Assembly (NCBI RefSeq): GCF_004664715.2
Contig: NC_051074.1
Span: 19,035,558 to 19,099,557 of the forward strand
Origin: Peromyscus leucopus
Taxonomy: Eukaryota; Chordata; Mammalia; Rodentia; Cricetidae
Direction of reading: 5' to 3'
DNA: 64,000 nt
Positions 60,614 to 64,000 of this stretch are shown piece by piece. Both the position numbers and the translations under genes were made by a program. How positions within the stretch are numbered: position 1 is the stretch's first letter; the number at the start of each line of letters is the position of its first letter. The notes beneath the pieces are model-generated. The model was given only the letters and a program-made list of their open reading frames with translations. It did no database searches and was not told where the DNA came from.

Positions 60614-60956
60614 AATCAACAGAATCAATTAACTGCTAAATTACTGAGTTCAAAGAAAAATAATAATCACAGAAAACTGTTAATCATGAATAGCTTCACA
60701 GCACAATTATCAAATATCAGTAGGTCATAAAATTAATTCACTAGGTGGGTCAAGGGCAACATTTATTTAACACAGTAATATAGAATAAAACAGGAAACAA
60801 ATGTACACTGCACACCAAATCTTAATTGTTTATGCATACATAAAATCCATTCTCTTTCTACTATACCAGTAACACCACTATGTCAGTCAGAGCAATCGAA
60901 TAAACAGCCCAACTTTTGCTACACCTTGCAAAAGCACAGTTAAGTTTGGGAAAACA

Positions 60957-61130
60957 GGGGCTGGAGAGATGGCTCAGCAGTTTAGAGCACTGGATGCTCT
61001 TCCAGAAGACCTGGGTTCAATTCCCAGCACCCACAGGGCAGCTCACAACTGTCGGTAACTGTATTTGCAGGGGATTCGACACCCTTATACAGATATACAT
61101 GCAGGCAAAACACCAATGCACATAAATTTT
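60957..61130 (+). mobile_element. B2 SINE (first of tandem pair)
   Basis: GGGGCTGGAGAGATGGCTCA, GGGTTCAATTCCCAGCACCC, then a tail ending CACATAAATTTT. The next B2 starts three bases later. Confidence 0.95.
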
Positions 61131-61133
61131 AGA

Positions 61134-61326
61134 GGCTGGAGAGATGGTTCAGCAGCTAAAAGCACTGGCTGTTCTTCCAGAGGTCCTGAGTTCTATTCCT
61201 AGCAACCATATGATGGCTCACAACCATCTGTAATGATATCTGGTACCCTCTTCTTCTGGCCTGCAGGGATACATGCAGACAGAACACTATATACAAAATA
61301 AATAAATAAATCTTATTTTTTTTAAA
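61134..61326 (+). mobile_element. B2 SINE (second of tandem pair)
   Basis: GGCTGGAGAGATGGTTCAGC, GAGTTCTATTCCTAGCAACC, CTCTTCTTCTGGCCTGCAGG and AATAAATAAATAAATCTT tail. Confidence 0.95.
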
Positions 61327-61329
61327 TGA

Positions 61330-62430
61330 GAATACTATGTGATTACTGAAGAACAAGTATGGAGGAAATATTCAGACAGCTTTCCTATTTCAATCAGAAT
61401 ACTGCATTGTATGACGCTTCTTCATAATTTAAAAACCATAAAATCTAAGACAAATATTAAAATAAGTTAAAGAACTCACATAATGGAGTAGAATTACATA
61501 ATCAGTTTCAGAGTTGTAAAGTTTGTAATATTTGATTGTCACAACATATTCTGTCCCTTAAAAAACTTGCTGATTTCCTCTGCTTCAACCACAACTATGA
61601 TTTTATTCTTTTTCACAATTACTCAGAGCATCCACAGCGGACTGCAAATGTGATGCCTATTGTGTTACATGAAACTTAAATATGGAAAGATAATCCAGCT
61701 GTTAATACATTGACTTTAAAAAATGTTTTGCTGTGAAATATGAAATGCTGAAAAGAAATCCTGTAAGAAATAAATCATGCTACATCCAAAAAAAATGTAT
61801 ATTTCTCCAGAAAAGATTAATATAATTGATTTTAAGAGTACTGTGAAATGCTTCACCTGTCCAGAGTAAAAACGAATCAGAAAATATTAAAATAAGGAAA
61901 GGTGTTGCTTCATAGCATGCCTGGGCAATAACATAGGCTCCCCTGTAAGCTGGCGACGTCCTTGATAAACAGTGAGTGCTCACACTCAGTAGACTCTATT
62001 CAAGACAGTCTTCCAAGGTTCTCCTCACATTCAACTTCCAAAGCATTCACATATAATACTTCAACTTAAAGAGCTTCCTTCGTGAATGAGTAAGCCACTC
62101 TGTCAGGAAATGTTAACTGCTATTCCAAAAGGAACAGTGTAAGAAGGAAGTGAAATACTGAGCTGACTTAATTCCAATTATTAAGTCAAATATATGTAGT
62201 TACCATTTTTGTCTTATTTTATACTCTTCAATTTGAACTTCCATTTATGGTACACTGGTATTTTAAACCATGTTTAAAATATGCCATCTGATAACATAAA
62301 AGGGAAATTAAAAGTTAACTTTTAAAAACTTATTCAGACCCAAACTGAATACTGTAACTTAAAGCAAAATCTGGTATAGACCAACTTAAAAATAAATTAA
62401 AAAAAAAAGAAAAATTAATATTTTTTTAAA
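61330..62430. other. Unique intron sequence
   Basis: No repeat, exon or motif recognised. Confidence 0.5.
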
Positions 62431-62433
62431 TTT

Positions 62434-62631
62434 AGAAATTAAATTTTAACGCCGGGCGGTGGTGGCACACGCCTTTAATCCCAGCACTCGGGAGGCAGAG
62501 CCAGGCAGATCTCTGTGAGTTCGAGGCCAGCCTGGGCTACCAAGTGAGTTCCAGGAAAGGCACAAAGCTACACAGAGAAACCCTGTCTCGAAAAAAAAAA
62601 CAAGAAAAAAAAAAAAGAAATTAAATTTTAA
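62434..62631 (+). mobile_element. Young B1 SINE with 16-bp target-site duplication
   Basis: Element 62450-62615: GCCGGGCGGTGGTGGCACAC, GGGCTACCAAGTGAGTTCCA, GGAAAGGCACAAAGCTACAC, then a long A-tail. AGAAATTAAATTTTAA is exact at 62434-62449 and 62616-62631. It lies about 235 bp from the donor of the upstream Fbxl17 exon. Confidence 0.97.
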
Positions 62632-62865
62632 AAAGGAGCTAATAAAATGGCTGGTCGCAGACATCAGGCACTGGGTGTAAAACACAACAAAATTAACACA
62701 TCTGACTGTCTCCTCCTGCCTAAGCAAACAGTCACCACCACCACACAGAAAAGATGGCTCCCTTCATCTCTAGTCACCATTTGTCATGCAACAACTTTTC
62801 AGACTGTTGCTGCCAGAGCTGTTTAACTGGCGTGTGAGCGCACTCGGCAAAGGCCGTGCATTTAC

Positions 62866-63123
62866 CTGCTTGAGTCCTTCATCCGTGAGTTTGTCCTGGT
62901 TGCCTACATGGACTTTCTGCAGGAAAGGACAGTGAGAGGCCACCGCAATGATGGAAGTGTCAGAAAGCTGTTTACACCTGTAGGCTGTGTACCTAAGAAG
63001 TCCAGGACACTTAAACGCTAAAACACACACGCCAGTGTCAGACATACTGCGACAGTCAGAAATGTTGATCTCAATTATATTCTGACTTCTGGATGCAATT
63101 TTTTCCAATAATTCATCAGTAAC
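62866..63123 (-). CDS. Fbxl17: FBXL17 internal exon (86 codons, LRR region)
   Basis: Internal coding exon of the F-box/LRR protein FBXL17, the substrate receptor of an SCF (SKP1-CUL1-F-box) ubiquitin ligase, known for quality control of BTB-domain dimers. On the minus strand a pyrimidine-rich tract ending TTTCATAG precedes the exon, and it ends CAAGCAG before GTAAAT, so both splice sites are canonical. It reads VTDELLEKIASRSQ at the start and DKLTDEGLKQ at the end and is open throughout, phase 0 at both ends. The residues form about 3.3 cysteine-type LRRs of 26 residues, with motif pieces such as IIEINISDC, LLRYTAYRC and LQKVHVGNQ, and a KxLSD or MSD turn in each unit. Compared with my memory of human FBXL17 the match is near identity, with likely differences N to T after SMSD and L to F in CPFLQ. 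The F-box itself lies in an upstream exon outside the window. An in-frame TTG near the start is not a translation start. Confidence 0.95.
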
Positions 63124-64000
63124 CTATGAAAGAAAAAGATATAATAAAATTAAACTTGGCTGAAAGCGGAAAACTACTTTGTATAATTTATACCAATCAG
63201 TAATAATTATATTATAGCATGAAAAACACAATTAAAAGAAAAACTTTTTTTTAAAGTTTATCAAGAATTGTAATATAATAATCTATCTAAATACGTTTTC
63301 TTTGTTCCCAGTTTCTGGTACAATTTCCTAAAACCCTTGGGACTTTTTGAGTGTCGGGGTCACTTGCTCTTCCTGAACAGAGTAAAGAGGTGACTGGGAG
63401 TGGAGCTCCTTGGCAGCTTCCGGGCAAAGAGTGGTGACCATAAAGACTAACAGGTAGCACTAGAGACATAGCTCAGTGGAGAACGCTCACCTGGCATGAA
63501 AGAAGCCCTGGGCTCAAACTCCAGTGAGAAAAACAAACACTAAACAGGTGACCAGAGAGTAGATCTGTCATCCCTCTAACTCCGAGGAGGGGAAGAAAAG
63601 GTTTGCCGGAGATTAGGTCATAAGAACTCATCAGCATAAAGTTAATAATCAACACGGAAGTGCTAAAGACCAAATATCCCTATGGTGACTTGTGACCTTT
63701 CTGATTGTATCCTTAATTATAAATGAGAAAATGTAAGCAGACTCTTCTGAGCTCACTGGAGAGCTGCAGCTACTCACCAAGGCCGAGGTGATAGCTCGGG
63801 CACCTGAGCTTATAGCTGTTTACTGTGGAATGGCGGACTCCTAGGGTCTGCAAGCCGCATGTGAGGGGAGGCAGGGTTACAGGACCTTAACCTAAGAGGT
63901 CTGCACTAGCTCCTGGGCACAGGAGCTCTAAAGACACTGGCTGTGAGTGCGAAATGAGCTCCATGGATTTGGTTCCAGAAGTAGTATCAGAACACAAGGA
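63124..64000 (-). other. Fbxl17: Fbxl17 upstream intron (partial)
   Basis: Sequence upstream of the acceptor at 63124, so the 3' end of the preceding intron. It contains an ID-like SINE at 63459-63540; the rest shows no recognisable gene, repeat or regulatory block. Confidence 0.8.
63459..63540 (+). mobile_element. ID-like SINE
   Basis: CACTAGAGACATAGCTCAGT, GGAGAACGCTCACCTGGCAT, GAAGCCCTGGGCTCAAACTC and an A-rich end. It keeps the A-box-like TAGCTCAGTGG and B-box-like GGCTCAAACTCC of its tRNA ancestor, with decay. Confidence 0.75.

Noticed and set aside
63459..63540. tRNA-like sequence with A and B box resemblance
   Set aside because: It is an ID-type SINE with decayed boxes and no cloverleaf; not a tRNA gene.

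Overview
This is a rodent nuclear genomic window of 64 kb, made almost entirely of intron and interspersed repeats. The SINEs are B1, B2, B3, B4 and ID types, which are rodent-specific. The young B1 copies carry a 3' half (the stretch GGAAAGGCGCAAAGC before the CTACACAGAG block) that differs from the usual house-mouse B1. From memory, that variant and the LTR types around 38-40 kb are more typical of cricetid rodents such as deer mice or hamsters than of Mus or Rattus. The species is not proven by anything here.

The only gene I can support is on the minus strand. Two exons encode consecutive cysteine-type leucine-rich repeats that I recognise as FBXL17, the F-box/LRR substrate receptor of an SCF ubiquitin ligase. 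The upstream exon is 62866-63123 (86 codons) and the next is 46917-47048 (44 codons). Both have AG acceptors and GT donors, both are phase 0-0, and together they encode exactly 130 residues, or five 26-residue repeats. They are separated by a 15,817-bp intron. Positions 1-46916 belong to the following intron and 63124-64000 to the preceding one. I found no promoter, first exon, last exon or other gene.

Layout. 1-2.9 kb: nested L1 pieces, a 21-bp minisatellite, an ERV LTR, a MIR, an AT microsatellite and an old B1. 3-11 kb: mostly unique AT-rich intron. 11-19 kb: B2, MIR, L1 tails, several B1s and a B4. 19-26 kb: unique AT-rich sequence. 26-29.5 kb: B1s, a compound microsatellite, a long purine tract and a B2 with clear target-site duplications. 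29.5-35 kb: unique. 35-40.3 kb: a purine tract, a B2, an old 5'-inverted L1, then two ERV 3' ends in a palindromic arrangement. 40.3-44.6 kb: mostly unique. 44.6-46.4 kb: a long L1 3' UTR and an older L1 tail. 47.6-49.8 kb: antisense L1. 52.6-53 kb: a rodent repeat also present at 36.5 kb. 54.5-62.6 kb: a dense SINE cluster, almost all antisense to the gene, mixed with old L1 pieces.

I saw no undescribed molecular system. The most unusual structure is the palindromic ERV block at 38.27-40.28 kb. Smaller points of interest are the lineage-type B1 copies with intact duplications, the frame-neutral LRR exon, and several tandem duplications inside L1 tails.
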